From Eubacteriales Family XIII. Incertae Sedis bacterium (GTDB lineage: Bacteria > Bacillota > Clostridia > Peptostreptococcales > Anaerovoracaceae): a stretch of DNA of 41,443 nucleotides. Where the stretch lies: positions 1 through 41,443 of the forward strand of contig JAISAI010000005.1 of the NCBI GenBank assembly GCA_031266795.1, in the 5' to 3' direction. The notes under the pieces were generated by a model. It was not told the origin of the DNA. It did not search any database and saw only the letters and a program-made list of their open reading frames with translations. The first letter of the stretch is position 1, and the number at the start of each line of letters is the position of its first letter. The position numbers and the translations under genes were made by a program. Shown one piece after another: positions 27,745 through 35,709 of this stretch.

Positions 27745-30171
27745 TTAAGATTCTAAAATAATATTGTAGTCGTCATCAACATTAAATGTGTGCGCACTAT
27801 CATTATAGTAAACAAAGTAATCCAAACTATCGAATGCGATAGTTTCGTCTCTTATAACCGCTACGAGCCTGTCCTCCGTCGTCGGGTCTTCACAGGTAAC
27901 ATAGACATTGCTGGTCAGCGTCACCCTCACACCGAACACAACACCGGTCGGCAGATAGATGTTGTCACTACTGCCGAATGTCAGCGTCGACGCGGGCGCA
28001 AGAAACAGCTCTGACGGCCGAGAGGCGGACGTATTGCCGGACACATAGATGCCGTTGCCGTTCCTTGTCGCGGTGTTTCCGCTGAGCGTGCCGCCCGTGA
28101 TCGTCATCACGGAATTGGTCTGACTATAGACGCCGCCGCCAAGCTGCGCCTTGTTGCCGCCGACCGTGCCGCCGTTCATTGTGAATGCTCCGTTTACCGC
28201 AGTGGGCGTCGTCGGCGAGTATACCGCCACTCCGCCGCCGTTGGCGATGGCCTGATTGCTCGTAATCGACGCTCCCTCGTTTACCGTAGCCGCGCCTCCG
28301 TCGATGCGCACAGCGCTTCCGCTATCTGCAAAATTGTTTGTCAACACGGCGCCGTCTCCGACGGTAAGCGTACCTCCGGCGCTCACGCCGAACAGCGACT
28401 TGCTTGAGACAGAGACGTTACCGCCACCATTCACCCAGTTGCCGTCGACCGTGATGTTCGTAAGCGTCAGGTTGCCTCCATTAGCAACGGTCACCGGGAA
28501 TCCCGTGAAAATGCTGCTGCGATAGAGCTTTAGCCCTGTGTTGAGCGACCACGTTTCCGTACCGGAAACCGTGACCGGGCCTCTGATATAGATGCTCTGG
28601 CTGAGACGATTCGCAGCCGCGGCGGCGTCCGCGAAGTTGTTGTACGGCGCCGCTCTCGTGCCGGTCCCGCCCGCGGCAGCCGTGCCGTCGAGGAATACGG
28701 CGCTGCCATCGGCTGGGTCAAGGTCCCCCGCCAACGCGGCTGGGGAGATGGTATGCGTATTCGCGTACGCCGGGTAGATGATCACTGGCGTGTCCGTACC
28801 CGCGGCGAATACCGCAGTGGGAGTAGACGGCGTATTCAGGATGTTGACGAGGTAGTCCGTAACAGCGCTCGTCGTCACGGGAGCTGTATTGGCGAACTGA
28901 GCGTCCGTCAGCTTGAGGACGTCGGTATCCGTTCCCCAGGAGGAGCCGGTAGCCTGGTCAATCACAGAACCGTTGCCCCAGAACACATCCGTTATAATCG
29001 CGTTCGCGTTGCTGTCGGCGGTCGCAAACAGCGCCTGCGAGTAGTTCGCGTCGCCCCTGACCGGACCGTTGCTGTACGAATATTTGATGCTGCCGTAGGG
29101 AATCTCATAGCCCTGAATGAGGCCTGCGATCCCGGCGATGTAGTGTCCGCTCACGCGTTCGGTCACCCCTCCCATGTTGGCGACCTGGGAGAGATAGCCC
29201 TGGCAGTAGCCAACGATGCCGCCCGCGTAGTCCTTCGAACCCGATACGTACTGATCCACAGTGCCGCTGTTGTAGCTGGCGCTGACGAGGACTCCGCCGT
29301 TGTTCGAGGCGTAGACCGAGCCGACGACGCCGCCTACGCGCGTGCCGCCCGCGATACCGCCCGTGTTCTCGGCGTACGAGATATATAGGTCGTCCGGCGA
29401 GCTGGTGGTCTTGGACTCTATCGCGCCTACGACGCCGCCGATGTTGGACGCGCTGCTCGACGACGAGCCGGGCAGATTGATCGTAACGGAGCTGTGGCAG
29501 TTGGCCACGTTGCCGTAGATGTAGCCCACAACGCCGCCAACCAAGGTGGCCTTCGGGCTTGGATGCGAAATTGCGCCGCCACTGACGGACACGTTGACGA
29601 TGGACCCTCCGTTGACGAATCCGAAGAGGCCAAAGCCTCCGTTGCCCAGAGTGAGTAGATTTGGATCTATCGTCATGTTCGCGATCTGTGGGCCGCCTCC
29701 CGTCGCTCCGTTGTACCGCCCGTCAAAACCGCCGGAAAAGGCCGGCGCGTTCGGAACGCCCGCAGCGACCGCGCCGCCACCGCCGATCGGCGTCCAGTAG
29801 TGGGCGGATAGATCGTAGTCGCTGGCGGTACCGGTAAGCGTGATTGTATCATCCGCAAAATCCACAGGTGGTTGAACCGGCCCACCTGTCGTGAACTGCG
29901 CCGTACCATTGACGAGCGCGGCAAGACCCGCGAGCTGCGCCGCGTTACTGATGTTGTACGGAGTTCCCGATATGTACCAACTTGTGTCGTAATTCTGCCA
30001 GTCAGTCCAATTGCCAGTCTGGTTGGGCTGCTCCGCATAGGCTACGCTGGTATCGTCATAGGCCGCCGCCCCGATGACAGGGATAAGGCTGACAGCCAAA
30101 ACCAAGGCCAGTACAAACGCGAACGCTCTGCTCTTTTCAATGTTGTGAATGCGAAGTAATTTATAACTCAT
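27745..30171 (-). CDS. Secreted GLUG-repeat and beta-helix surface protein
   Basis: 808 residues from the ATG preceded by AAGGAGTGG; an upstream in-frame ATG would add 62 unlikely residues. The signal peptide covers about 1-40. An AAQLAGLAALVN...YWTPIG segment matches the one in the dockerin phosphatase, and GLUG-type repeats follow (GGVVGYIYGNVANCHS, GGIVGYCQGYLSQVAN) to about residue 430. The second half (about 520-780) is a right-handed beta-helix-like region starting FLDGTAAAGGTGTRAAPYNNF with repeats such as NGGTVGGNKAQLGGGVY and GGTLSGNTATRNGNGIYV, as in polymorphic or adhesin-like proteins. There is no anchor motif and no catalytic signature. It is the first gene of the surface cluster. 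Adhesion or polysaccharide contact is the likely role by family. Confidence 0.85.
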   Translation of the reverse strand: MSYKLLRIHNIEKSRAFAFVLALVLAVSLIPVIGAAAYDDTSVAYAEQPNQTGNWTDWQNYDTSWYISGTPYNISNAAQLAGLAALVNGTAQFTTGGPVQPPVDFADDTITLTGTASDYDLSAHYWTPIGGGGAVAAGVPNAPAFSGGFDGRYNGATGGGPQIANMTIDPNLLTLGNGGFGLFGFVNGGSIVNVSVSGGAISHPSPKATLVGGVVGYIYGNVANCHSSVTINLPGSSSSSASNIGGVVGAIESKTTSSPDDLYISYAENTGGIAGGTRVGGVVGSVYASNNGGVLVSASYNSGTVDQYVSGSKDYAGGIVGYCQGYLSQVANMGGVTERVSGHYIAGIAGLIQGYEIPYGSIKYSYSNGPVRGDANYSQALFATADSNANAIITDVFWGNGSVIDQATGSSWGTDTDVLKLTDAQFANTAPVTTSAVTDYLVNILNTPSTPTAVFAAGTDTPVIIYPAYANTHTISPAALAGDLDPADGSAVFLDGTAAAGGTGTRAAPYNNFADAAAAANRLSQSIYIRGPVTVSGTETWSLNTGLKLYRSSIFTGFPVTVANGGNLTLTNITVDGNWVNGGGNVSVSSKSLFGVSAGGTLTVGDGAVLTNNFADSGSAVRIDGGAATVNEGASITSNQAIANGGGVAVYSPTTPTAVNGAFTMNGGTVGGNKAQLGGGVYSQTNSVMTITGGTLSGNTATRNGNGIYVSGNTSASRPSELFLAPASTLTFGSSDNIYLPTGVVFGVRVTLTSNVYVTCEDPTTEDRLVAVIRDETIAFDSLDYFVYYNDSAHTFNVDDDYNIILES

Positions 30172-30502
30172 GTCTAACCACTCCTTCCTGATAAACCGCC
30201 TGAGGAGCCTGACAAGACTGGACGGAGGTAATTCCCCGCGAAGATCCGACTCTGCACGCAACGTGGAGTATATGCCTGACGCTACGGAATAGTGGAACAT
30301 GCTACGTGAAATGCTATCGTATCCAAAACTCGTAGCCATTCCACCCGCAACCCACAATGACGGTCATATTTGTATTTTATATGAGCAACATCGCATTTGT
30401 ATGTTATCCTAACAACTTACACGCGATTTATTTTTGGGAAATACATTATAGACGCCAGATCAGATTCGGCACGGCGAGGCGGAGATGAGGCTTTAGCACA
30501 GT
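30172..30502. other. Intergenic leader upstream of the surface cluster
   Basis: This 331-base gap lies between the AbiEii stop and the first surface protein gene and is AT-richer in its distal half. On the minus strand it contains a TATAAT at 30445-30450 without a recognisable -35 and a GCTACG/CGTAGC pair about 26 bases apart (near 30306-30345). A transcript starting there would have a leader of about 270 bases. I see no gene and no riboswitch I can name. Confidence 0.5.
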
Positions 30503-31414
30503 TCAATTTTTGCGTGTTTGCAGCCACCGGCCATCCGAGGCCTTCCATGACTTGGTGAATTTCTGCCCGGAAACAGCGGCTATGACAATATCGTTAAGGA
30601 ACGCATCGAGAGCCTTCATTACCTCCGAAAAATCATATTCGGAGACATCCATTTTCCTCAAAAATGCCGCCCACTTTTTTTGCATAGCGGCGTCATCACC
30701 GAGCGCCAGAAATCGCTCGAACTGCTCCTCTCCAAACTCACGGTTTCTGTTAACGAAGGTTTGCGCTATCGCTTCCTTGAAAGTGGCTCCGTCAAAGTCA
30801 AATTTGCGGGAAAGGTAAAGAATATCGTAATAGTCCTTCATCCGACTGGAGTATTCCATCAATATAAATATGGCATCCAGCTTCTCCGCAATCGTAGTCT
30901 CAACAGAATAGGCGCTGACCAAAGGCGACTCGAAATCATCGAGCTGTGTGGGGATTTGGCGCTTTTCTTGCTTTGGCACGATGACGTCACCGACTCCGAA
31001 ATCAATGCCAAAAGGAATACGAGTATTCTTGATTCTCGCGATGACTGTAGCGCCGATGCCCGCGTATTTCTTTGCTATGGCAATCGAATCAACCTTTGTG
31101 ACTTCAAACGTGACAAAGTCATTGCCTGTGTTAGCAGAGATAATCTCATCCAAGACCGGCTTCAGCTTTTCCGGCGTGCCCGGGATACTTTGGAGCAAGA
31201 AGTCCACATCCACAGTCACACGGCTGTCAAAATCGGTCAGCGCATAGATAAACAGGCCGCCCTTGAGAATCATATTGTTGGCATACCGAGATCGTTGCAA
31301 CCGGCGCAGGAACTCTTCCTGGCAAAACAGTTGCAGACACAGTTGGTTACTCCGTCCGGTTTCCATTGCCTTATTTTTTAACCGCGCAAGTACGGATGTC
31401 GCCCTGTCAGCCAT
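30503..31414 (-). CDS. abiEii: AbiEii-type nucleotidyltransferase toxin
   Basis: 303 residues, the family length. It belongs to the AbiEii/MenT-like nucleotidyltransferase superfamily, the toxin half of type IV toxin-antitoxin and abortive phage-infection systems. Visible motifs are KGG (51-53) followed by the metal-binding R65-x-T67-x-D69-x-D71, then the conserved EKLDAI and KDYYDI segments further on. Such enzymes transfer nucleotides to RNA targets such as tRNA acceptor ends. The ATG overlaps the antitoxin stop by 8 bases and its AGGTG ribosome site lies inside the antitoxin gene, so the pair is translationally coupled. All motif residues are intact, so an active enzyme is expected. The pair sits between the surface cluster and the ECF operon, compatible with a mobile defence insertion, but no attachment sites were seen. 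Confidence 0.9.
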   Translation of the reverse strand: MADRATSVLARLKNKAMETGRSNQLCLQLFCQEEFLRRLQRSRYANNMILKGGLFIYALTDFDSRVTVDVDFLLQSIPGTPEKLKPVLDEIISANTGNDFVTFEVTKVDSIAIAKKYAGIGATVIARIKNTRIPFGIDFGVGDVIVPKQEKRQIPTQLDDFESPLVSAYSVETTIAEKLDAIFILMEYSSRMKDYYDILYLSRKFDFDGATFKEAIAQTFVNRNREFGEEQFERFLALGDDAAMQKKWAAFLRKMDVSEYDFSEVMKALDAFLNDIVIAAVSGQKFTKSWKASDGRWLQTRKN

Positions 31415-32015
31415 TAAGAAGCACCTCCATCAGTTCCGTTACCTTGGTATAGACACGCAGTTTTCTTGCGTAGTCGGAGAGATTCATAAGATTCTTTTTA
31501 TCATCGGCAGCATATGCGTTGACCGCTTTGATGAACGTCTCGCTATCCATCTGCGCGCGGCGCTTGAAGCTGTCACAAATGATGCGCTCACGGTCGTATA
31601 CCTTGAGCGATACACCTTCCCAATCGCCGGTCGTCACGCCCAGGTCAAGAATATTTTTTTGAACCATATAACAATGCACCGGAGGATATCCTGTGTCAAA
31701 ACGCGACCGCGTGACACTACGCGGGAACGCCATGTGCCACTCAAGCGGAGCCTTGTCACTATATCCGTAATGGAATAAGGCGGAATCGTAGCATACGATT
31801 CCGTCACCGAACAACTGCGCCAGAGTCTCTTCTTCGCGCTGCTCCTGCTCCGGAAGTGCATAATAGCCGCTTCGCACACGGGCAATTAGACCGCGTCTGC
31901 ACAGCTCGGATACGGAATAGTTAGCGAACCCCGCCGCATTGAAATCAGAGGTTCTCGCAACACCGCCCGCATTGACTATGATACTGCGGATTTTTTCGGA
32001 TAGATCCAACACCAT
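31407..32015 (-). CDS. abiEi: AbiEi-type antitoxin / transcriptional repressor
   Basis: 202 residues from the ATG at 32015; an in-frame TTG three codons upstream is an alternative because GGAG is only 3 bases from the ATG. The N-terminal winged helix (SIIVNAGGVARTSDFNAAG...VSELCRRGLIARVRSGYYAL) is the AbiEi pattern, followed by the C-terminal antitoxin domain with ICDSFKRRAQMDSETFIKAVNAY. AbiEi neutralises AbiEii without forming a stable complex and represses its own promoter by binding inverted repeats. A perfect inverted repeat lies directly upstream, fitting that behaviour. It is coupled to the toxin gene by an 8-base overlap. Confidence 0.9.
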   Translation of the reverse strand: MVLDLSEKIRSIIVNAGGVARTSDFNAAGFANYSVSELCRRGLIARVRSGYYALPEQEQREEETLAQLFGDGIVCYDSALFHYGYSDKAPLEWHMAFPRSVTRSRFDTGYPPVHCYMVQKNILDLGVTTGDWEGVSLKVYDRERIICDSFKRRAQMDSETFIKAVNAYAADDKKNLMNLSDYARKLRVYTKVTELMEVLLNG

Positions 32016-32022
32016 TTTCTCC

Positions 32023-32061
32023 AATCAAACACATTGGCTTGCTTTATGTGTTTGATTATAG
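32023..32061 (-). promoter_or_regulatory. AbiE operator-promoter: perfect 12-bp inverted repeat over a -10 box
   Basis: AATCAAACACAT (32023-32034) and ATGTGTTTGATT (32046-32057) are perfect inverted copies separated by 11 bases. The outer arm overlaps a minus-strand TATAAT (about 32055-32060), and the inner arm ends just before the AbiEi start. A repressor bound here would block initiation, as established for AbiEi in other species. Confidence 0.8.
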
Positions 32062-32163
32062 CATAATATAACGTCAGGAGAAGCTCAACAATAATTTAAC
32101 ACACGCCAGAATAATTGCGTTCGATTATTGAATTATATCGCTCCGTATGAAAACGCCGGGGTT

Positions 32164-32976
32164 TTAGCGGTTGGTCAGGATCATGAACACGGCTACCAAC
32201 GCGGCGGGCCAGATCAGCGTTGCGGCGATGTCTACGCTGTTCATTGTGAGCCGGCGCATATACGTGCGGCCCGGCATGGCGCGCAGACCGCGCAGTTCCA
32301 TCGCTACTGACATTTCATCCGCTCTGCGCAGCGTTCCCACGAGCATCGGCAGACAGAGGCCGGCGTAGGCTTTTGTCTTCGCGGCCGGGCTCGACTTTTT
32401 GAAATCGACGCCGCGCAGCTGCATACAGTGGTATGCGTTTAGGGCCTCTTCGCGAAGTATCGGGAGGAAGTGAAGCCCCATTACTACCATAAAGGCCAGT
32501 TCATACGGCAGTTTCATCTGCGTAAAGGCCAGCATGTAGTCGCGCACTTCCCCTTCGAGCACTATCTGCGCTGAAACGACGACGATCAGGAGCCGGAGAG
32601 CGAGAACGGACGCGAGCAGCACGCCCGATGTGTGAAGCAGGGAGAGGCCGCCGATGTGAATCAACGGCGTGTCCGAGCCGCCTGTTATGGCCGCCGCGAG
32701 GCCTCCGTATGTCTCGGCTATGCTCTTTGAGGCAGGCGCGGCGAATATCGATTGTATGACGAACAGAGAGATGATGAGAATAAAAATCGTCCTGCACCTT
32801 CGCCGAAGAAGCGCGAAATCAGCCCTGCCGGCCGCGAGCGTTACGAACAGGGCGCAGAGCGCGGCGAGCAGAAATGCGATGTTCTCCGTCAGCAGGCAGA
32901 GCGTGGACACCGTCGCCATCATCGCTAGTTTTGGCCTCGGGTCTAAACATCTGAGCCCTCGGGCGCCCGCGTTCAT
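32164..32976 (-). CDS. ECF transporter T component (CbiQ/EcfT family)
   Basis: 270 residues with about five or six membrane helices and a typical cytoplasmic region (LRGVDFKKSS...MSVAMELRGL) carrying the two Ala-Arg-Gly-like coupling helices of EcfT, here as MELRGL. The T component is the membrane scaffold that links the S component to the two ATPases in energy-coupling-factor importers. The ATG overlaps the upstream ATPase stop by 4 bases. It is the last gene of the operon. The N terminus LRCLDPRPKL is a common CbiQ start (LDPRxKL). Confidence 0.92.
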   Translation of the reverse strand: MNAGARGLRCLDPRPKLAMMATVSTLCLLTENIAFLLAALCALFVTLAAGRADFALLRRRCRTIFILIISLFVIQSIFAAPASKSIAETYGGLAAAITGGSDTPLIHIGGLSLLHTSGVLLASVLALRLLIVVVSAQIVLEGEVRDYMLAFTQMKLPYELAFMVVMGLHFLPILREEALNAYHCMQLRGVDFKKSSPAAKTKAYAGLCLPMLVGTLRRADEMSVAMELRGLRAMPGRTYMRRLTMNSVDIAATLIWPAALVAVFMILTNR

Positions 32977-33707
32977 CGTTCACCCTCGGGCGCCAGCTCT
33001 ATGGCCCTGTCGGCGTAGTCCGCTACAAACTTCTTGTCGTGGCTTATAAGAACGACGCCGACGCCGTCCCTTGCTATTATGTCCGACAGGTATCTTCCGA
33101 GGACGCGCCGCCGGCCCGGATCGAGCGACGCCGTGGGTTCGTCGAGTGCCAGATAGGACGGTTTCATCGCGAGCACGGCGGCGAGAACGAGCCGCTGGCG
33201 CTCGCCCGTGCTCATCGCGAACGGGAAGTCCCCCTTTCTATCCGACAGTCCGAACAGTTCAAGGTATTCATCCGACAATTTCGCGGCGTCGCCTCTTTCC
33301 ACGCCGATGTTGCGCAAGCCGAACATCATCTCGTCAGCTACCGTGGTTTTGAATATCTGACGCCCGGTATCCTGCATGACGTAGCCGATCTGGCCGCCGA
33401 CTTCGGTCAGCGTCATCCCGCGCACAGGCTTGCCGTCTATGTATACCTCCCCGGAACGCGGTCTCAGTATACCGACAAGCAAGCGGGCGAGCGTCGTTTT
33501 GCCGCTACCGTTCGGGCCCGTCACGGCTGTCGCCACGCCGCGCGGAAATTCCGCGTTGAAATCGCGGAAGACGGACGTAGACTGCGGGAACACGGAGGGA
33601 CGGTTCTTTTGTGTTCCTGCGCTGGCGCGGTTTTCTCCGCCATTGAGCGCGGGAGGAGCGCCCGCAAGCCCGTATGAAAAAGTGAGATTTGAGGCGGTCA
33701 GCGCCAT
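32973..33707 (-). CDS. ECF transporter ATPase A' with in-frame repeat insertion
   Basis: 244 residues. Walker A is GPNGSGKT (64-71), the ABC signature is STGERQR and Walker B is YLALDEP. It hydrolyses ATP in the cytoplasm together with the second ATPase to drive the ECF importer. It overlaps the upstream ATPase gene by 10 bases and the T gene by 4. The N-terminal beta subdomain carries an extra stretch, GENRASAGTQKNRPSVF (about 24-40), between the first strand and FRDFNAEFPRGV, where family members normally have only a short loop. Its DNA contains a 31-bp palindrome-ended repeat shared with the GH3 gene. The insertion leaves all catalytic motifs intact. Confidence 0.92.
   Translation of the reverse strand: MALTASNLTFSYGLAGAPPALNGGENRASAGTQKNRPSVFPQSTSVFRDFNAEFPRGVATAVTGPNGSGKTTLARLLVGILRPRSGEVYIDGKPVRGMTLTEVGGQIGYVMQDTGRQIFKTTVADEMMFGLRNIGVERGDAAKLSDEYLELFGLSDRKGDFPFAMSTGERQRLVLAAVLAMKPSYLALDEPTASLDPGRRRVLGRYLSDIIARDGVGVVLISHDKKFVADYADRAIELAPEGER
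33587..33617. repeat. Short palindrome-ended insertion repeat, copy 1 (inside ECF ATPase gene)
   Basis: GGAACAC and GTGTTCC form perfect 7-bp inverted ends. The core GGGACGGTTCTTTTGTGTTC (33597-33616) is identical to 38553-38572 in the GH3 gene. On the minus strand it is translated as GTQKNRP in frame with the ATPase. Confidence 0.8.
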
Positions 33708-34606
33708 AACTCCCCCTCCAAAAGCCCGCGATCTGTTTCATTCGGGGGCGCGGCGCTTATTATCTCGCCGTGTTTCATCAGTATCCAGACGTCCGCATAC
33801 GAGAATTCCTCGTAGTCGTGCTCGACTATGACGATGGTCTTGCCGATCTCCTTCAGCTCACATATGAGTGTTGCGAACATCGCGCGGCCGCTGTCATCGA
33901 GACCGCCCACGGGCTCGTCGAACAGCAGTATGTCAGGCGCGGACGCGAGAATCCCGGCTATCGCGAGGCGTTGTTTCCCGCCGCCGGACAGCGTAGAGGG
34001 ATCGTCCGTGAGCCTGCTAGGCAATCCGACAAAGCGCGAACACGCGTTGACCTCAGCGCGTATCTCGCCCGGCGCGGCCATCCTGTTTTCGGGCCCGAAA
34101 GCTATGTCGTCCTCGACGGTAGTCATGAATATTTGGTGATCGGGTTCCTGCATCACAAGGCCCGCCGTTAAGGATATTTCATTCGGCCCTGCGATAGCGG
34201 AGGATCCCGACTCCCCGTTTCCCCTCCCGGCAATTTCACGCCCGTTCAATTTCACGGAACCGAAAAGGGAGCCCTTTATTATAGAAGGAATTATCCCCGT
34301 CATACAGCGGAGCAGCGTCGTCTTTCCGCAGCCCGAAGGCCCGATAACGACGCTTACCGTCCCCTTTGGGATGGCCAGATTGACGCCGCGCAGGGAAAAA
34401 GCAGGCTGACCGGCCCGCGTCGAGCCCTCACTTTCACCGGATGAATACGTGAAGCCGAGCCCGTTCATCTCGATGGCGAAGGGTTCACTCGCTCCTTCGC
34501 CGTCCGAAACCTGAGACCGGGACGCTTCGTTATTTGTATTTTCGTGAGCGCGGCGGGAACTCGATTCGATCGCGCTTCTTCCTCCATCCATCTGATCCGA
34601 TTTCAT
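33698..34606 (-). CDS. ECF transporter ATPase A with N-terminal extension
   Basis: 302 residues. A 45-residue polar N-terminal extension precedes the ABC domain (GLGFTYSSG). Walker A is GPSGCGKTT (89-97), the signature is LSGGGKQRLA and Walker B is ILLFDEP with VGGLD. It is the second ATPase of the ECF importer. Its start overlaps the upstream gene's stop by 4 bases and its end overlaps the next ATPase by 10. The Glu of Walker B and the D-loop are present, so it should be active. The charged extension (SSSRRAHENTNNEASRS) has no recognised role. Confidence 0.92.
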   Translation of the reverse strand: MKSDQMDGGRSAIESSSRRAHENTNNEASRSQVSDGEGASEPFAIEMNGLGFTYSSGESEGSTRAGQPAFSLRGVNLAIPKGTVSVVIGPSGCGKTTLLRCMTGIIPSIIKGSLFGSVKLNGREIAGRGNGESGSSAIAGPNEISLTAGLVMQEPDHQIFMTTVEDDIAFGPENRMAAPGEIRAEVNACSRFVGLPSRLTDDPSTLSGGGKQRLAIAGILASAPDILLFDEPVGGLDDSGRAMFATLICELKEIGKTIVIVEHDYEEFSYADVWILMKHGEIISAAPPNETDRGLLEGELWR

Positions 34607-35160
34607 TTTTTCATCTCAACAGAAACAAGCATCTGCGCGGAGCGATTGCCGAATTCGTCGTCTACTATGAGTACCCTGAGCGGGCCTTTGCCGCCTTCGC
34701 CTCCGCCGGGTATGGGCGCGCCGTCCTGTTCATATACGATGAGGACATTGTCGCCCTTCTCTATATCGGAAGCGAACACGGAGGAGGTAAAGGCGTCCTC
34801 CGCGCGGAAGATAAACTCCTTGTACACGCTCCGCCAACCGGGCGCGGCGGCGTCAAGCACGTCCTCAAGCGGCGCGCCTGTGAACAAGCCGCTTTCGTCG
34901 TCGTGCTTGCCGCTCGCTATATCCTTTTGAACAGTAACAGGCGGGAAAGATTTCAGGTCGTCGATCGAATACGTTTTTATGGCTTTGCCGTCCGCGATGA
35001 CCGTGAGCGTACCCGCCCCGACGCTATCGCCGCCCCTTGCAGCCTCTGACCCAAGGCCTGTATCCTGTCTGTTGAGCGCGGAGAAAACCGCGAGCAGAGC
35101 GGCAAGCGCCGCGATGACGACGATGATGATTATCGTAGATTTATTCAATTTCCTTTTCAC
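34603..35160 (-). CDS. Membrane-anchored, non-catalytic sulfite-oxidase-fold protein of the ECF operon
   Basis: 185 residues. An N-terminal membrane anchor (about 9-28) is followed by an extracellular domain with the layout of molybdopterin-domain proteins of the sulfite oxidase type: YSIDDLKSFP, FTGAPLEDVLDAAAPG, RAEDAFTSSV, VYEQDGAPIPGG and GPLRVLIVDD. There is no cysteine at all, so the molybdenum-ligating residue of true enzymes is missing and a redox role is unlikely. It is wedged between the S component and the ATPases with 4-base overlaps on both sides. That suggests an extracytoplasmic accessory, for example a substrate capture or release factor. The fold is by-eye recognition; the role is inference. 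Confidence 0.78.
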   Translation of the reverse strand: MKRKLNKSTIIIIVVIAALAALLAVFSALNRQDTGLGSEAARGGDSVGAGTLTVIADGKAIKTYSIDDLKSFPPVTVQKDIASGKHDDESGLFTGAPLEDVLDAAAPGWRSVYKEFIFRAEDAFTSSVFASDIEKGDNVLIVYEQDGAPIPGGGEGGKGPLRVLIVDDEFGNRSAQMLVSVEMKK

Positions 35161-35705
35161 CTGACCAACCTATATTTCTTCGCCACCTTATAAAGCTCCC
35201 ATACGATCAGGCCTCCTATGCCGCCGGACAGAGCTGCGGCGCATATGGTGACGAGCAGAAAGAGCGGCGGGAGCCTGAAAAAGATTAGATTGACTATCAG
35301 CGTACCGACCAAGTTCGCGACGAGGCCGCCAAAGAATGAAGCGAGCCGGTCGAAATCCCGCCCCGGCAAGACGAGCATGAGGAACATGAGAATGTCGAGG
35401 GCGAGGCCCGGCGCGGTATAGCTGATGAGCGACATGGCGCCGTGCGAGCCGGGGATCGGCAGCAGCACCACCATCACCGCCTGCACGGCCCCGACGAGCG
35501 TGCCGGCGCCGCACTTACCGGTGAGGGCAAACGCGAGCACGAGCCACATCATATAGAGGCCGCCCGCGAGCGAGCCGCCCGGTATCATGAGCGGCGCGCT
35601 GACAAAGTGCACGGCCACGGTGACGACAGGCTTCAGCGCGATGCCGAGCGCGGCCATGACCGCTATGATGACAAGGTCGTATATCCCGAAGCGTTTTAAC
35701 CTCAT
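35157..35705 (-). CDS. ECF transporter S component, substrate unknown
   Basis: 182 residues with about six membrane helices: YDLVIIAVMAALGIAL, SAPLMIPGGSLAGGLYMMW, TLVGAVQAVMVVL, LILMFLML and LFLLVTICAAALSGG. The size and the small-residue-rich helix 1 are typical of S components, which bind the substrate outside and topple in the membrane when docked. It is the first transporter gene of the operon, with its own T and two ATPases downstream (a dedicated group I style layout). The substrate cannot be read from the sequence. Neighbours tied to cofactors (XdhC family, THEP1-like NTPase) and a Crp/Fnr regulator suggest a metal or cofactor rather than a common vitamin. A terminal basic tail KKYRLVR is present. 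Confidence 0.85.
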   Translation of the reverse strand: MRLKRFGIYDLVIIAVMAALGIALKPVVTVAVHFVSAPLMIPGGSLAGGLYMMWLVLAFALTGKCGAGTLVGAVQAVMVVLLPIPGSHGAMSLISYTAPGLALDILMFLMLVLPGRDFDRLASFFGGLVANLVGTLIVNLIFFRLPPLFLLVTICAAALSGGIGGLIVWELYKVAKKYRLVR

Positions 35706-35709
35706 GAGC

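Noticed and set aside
30172..30357. 62-residue N-terminal extension of the GLUG/beta-helix protein
   Set aside because: The downstream ATG has AAGGAGTGG and is followed directly by a signal peptide; the extension would block secretion.
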